A DNA stretch of 6,319 bases, taken from positions 1 through 6,319 of the forward strand of contig CAMPKL010000232.1 of NCBI GenBank assembly GCA_946887065.1. The letters are read 5' to 3'. Source of the stretch: an uncultured Bryobacterales bacterium (GTDB taxonomy: Bacteria > Acidobacteriota > Terriglobia > Bryobacterales > UBA6623). This document shows, in pieces, positions 5,176 to 6,319 of this stretch (within the stretch, counting starts at the first letter, position 1; every line of letters starts with the position of its first letter). Under the pieces are notes generated by a model, which saw only the letters and a list, made by a program, of their open reading frames with translations, had not been told where the DNA came from and ran no database searches. Both the position numbers and the translations under genes were made by a program.

Positions 5176-6319
5176 ATGCACCCTACGTCGAACCGTAGAC
5201 AGTTCCTTTCCGCCGTCGGCGCGGGCCTCTCCTTGGCCGCTGCTGCTTCCGCGCAAAAGACTGCGGCGCCGCTCGACGTCGTGCGCATCGGCATCGTCGG
5301 CGCCGGCGGACGAGGCCGCGGCGATCTCGCCAATTTCTTGAAGCTCGAAGGCGTCGAGGTACCCGCTATTTGCGACATCGTCGAAGACAACGCGGCATTG
5401 GCGCAAAAGATGGTGACCGACTCGGGCCGCCCGTCTCCCGAGCTCTACACGCGCGGCGAAACCGACTACAAACGCCTGTGCGAACGCGAAGATCTCGACC
5501 TCGTCTTCACCGCGACCCCATGGGAGTGGCACACACAGATCTCCGTCGAAGCGATGAACGCCGGCAAACACGCCGTCAGCGAAGTGCCGATCGCCGTCAC
5601 GCTCGACGAATGCTGGGAACTCGTCGAGACCGCCGAGCGAACCGGCTGTTATTGCGTGCAGTTGGAGAACTGCAACTACGACCGCGTCGAGTTGATGGTC
5701 CTCAACATGGTCCGCCAGAACATTCTGGGCGAACTCGTGCATGCCCGTTGCGGCTACTTGCACGATCTTCGCGCCGGCAAGTTCAGCCAACGCGAGGGCC
5801 GGAAGCTGTGGCGCCTCGACCACTCCATACGGCGCAACGGCGACCTCTATCCGACGCACGGCCTAGGCCCCGTGGCGCAGTGCCTCAACATCAACCGCGG
5901 CAACCAGTTTGACCACATGGTTTCGATCGGTTCGAAGACGCAGGGGTTGCACGAGTACGCCGTCGCTGAGTTCGGCGCCGACAGTCCGCAGGCCAGGCTC
6001 GACTTCGCCCTCAGCGACGTCGTCACCTCGCTCCTACGCACACGCGCGGGTGAAACCATTGTGCTTACGCACGACACCAATACCGCCCGGCCCTACAGCC
6101 GCGATTTCACCATTCAGGGCTCCAAGGGGATCGTCGAGAAGTACCCCGACGCCCGCGTGTACCTTGACGGCAAAAGCCCCGAGCACGAATGGGAAGATCT
6201 CATCGCCAACTACGCTGAGCAATTCGAGCATCCGCTCTGGCGCGCTTTGGAACAAAGAGCGCAAGGCTCCGGGCATGGCGGGATGGACTTCGTGCAGACC
6301 TACCGTCTCGTCTATTGCC
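5176..6319 (+). CDS. Tat-exported GH109-like Gfo/Idh/MocA family protein (partial, right edge)
   Basis: At least 381 residues are visible and the frame is still open at the window edge. GH109 proteins are usually about 440-470 aa, so roughly the last 60-90 residues are probably missing. The N-terminus is a Tat signal with NRRQFL (6-11), ending near ASA (24-26). A Rossmann NAD(P)-binding motif GAGGRG lies at 42-47. Segments closely resembling GH109 alpha-N-acetylgalactosaminidase, as I recall that family, are PWEWH (115-119), LDECWELV (143-150), LENCNY (163-168), GELVHARCGYLHDLR (185-199), RNGDLYPTHGLGP (220-232), NINRGN (238-243), GETIVLTHDT (292-301) and GHGGMDF (366-372). GH109 enzymes use tightly bound NAD to hydrolyse glycosidic bonds by a redox mechanism. 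The usual dehydrogenase EKP lysine is replaced here (EVP, 136-138). It starts 12 bp after the propeller gene with a weak ribosome binding site. The family call is strong; the substrate is inferred. Confidence 0.88.
   Translation, partial: MHPTSNRRQFLSAVGAGLSLAAAASAQKTAAPLDVVRIGIVGAGGRGRGDLANFLKLEGVEVPAICDIVEDNAALAQKMVTDSGRPSPELYTRGETDYKRLCEREDLDLVFTATPWEWHTQISVEAMNAGKHAVSEVPIAVTLDECWELVETAERTGCYCVQLENCNYDRVELMVLNMVRQNILGELVHARCGYLHDLRAGKFSQREGRKLWRLDHSIRRNGDLYPTHGLGPVAQCLNINRGNQFDHMVSIGSKTQGLHEYAVAEFGADSPQARLDFALSDVVTSLLRTRAGETIVLTHDTNTARPYSRDFTIQGSKGIVEKYPDARVYLDGKSPEHEWEDLIANYAEQFEHPLWRALEQRAQGSGHGGMDFVQTYRLVYC

Noticed and set aside
5074..5859. Minus-strand open frame of 261 codons
   Set aside because: It is antisense to the GH109-like gene, whose motifs are unambiguous, and it shows no domain of its own.

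Overview
The window is GC-rich, densely coded bacterial chromosome. It holds six complete protein genes and one gene cut by the right edge. I see no mobile element, CRISPR array, tRNA or rRNA. Three things point to a Gram-negative aerobe: KdsB (LPS inner core), CyoE (haem for a haem-copper oxidase) and twin-arginine exported proteins. The mix of a copper-site/carboxypeptidase-regulatory lipoprotein with a Tat-exported GH109-like Gfo/Idh/MocA protein is typical of Acidobacteriota (Bryobacterales/Solibacter-like). That placement is an inference from protein style, not a demonstrated phylogeny.

Layout, left to right. (1) mazG on the minus strand (22-807) is divergent from kdsB (868-1608), with 60 bp between them. 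(2) kdsB is followed on the plus strand by a lipoprotein with a type-1-copper-like site (1658-2431). The haem O synthase gene cyoE/ctaB (2449-3345) starts only 17 bp later. The last two genes look co-transcribed; kdsB, 49 bp upstream, may or may not be in the same unit. (3) An exonuclease III gene, xthA (4124-3351, minus strand, GTG start), converges on cyoE with a 5-bp gap. The gap forms a small hairpin that contains both stop codons. (4) A 145-bp intergenic region has palindromes, a TACAAT hexamer and a good ribosome binding site. It leads into a Tat-exported beta-propeller protein (4270-5163). Twelve bp further on begins a Tat-exported Gfo/Idh/MocA-fold protein (5176 to beyond 6319) with strong GH109 (alpha-N-acetylgalactosaminidase family) features.

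The genes fall into three groups. mazG and xthA are housekeeping genes for nucleotide clean-up and DNA repair. kdsB serves the outer membrane. The lipoprotein plus cyoE pair points to respiratory electron transfer or oxidase maturation. The propeller plus GH109-like pair points to exported glycan or amino-sugar processing. Nothing here is clearly a new system. The most interesting items are the copper-lipoprotein/cyoE pairing and the export-coupled propeller/GH109 pair.
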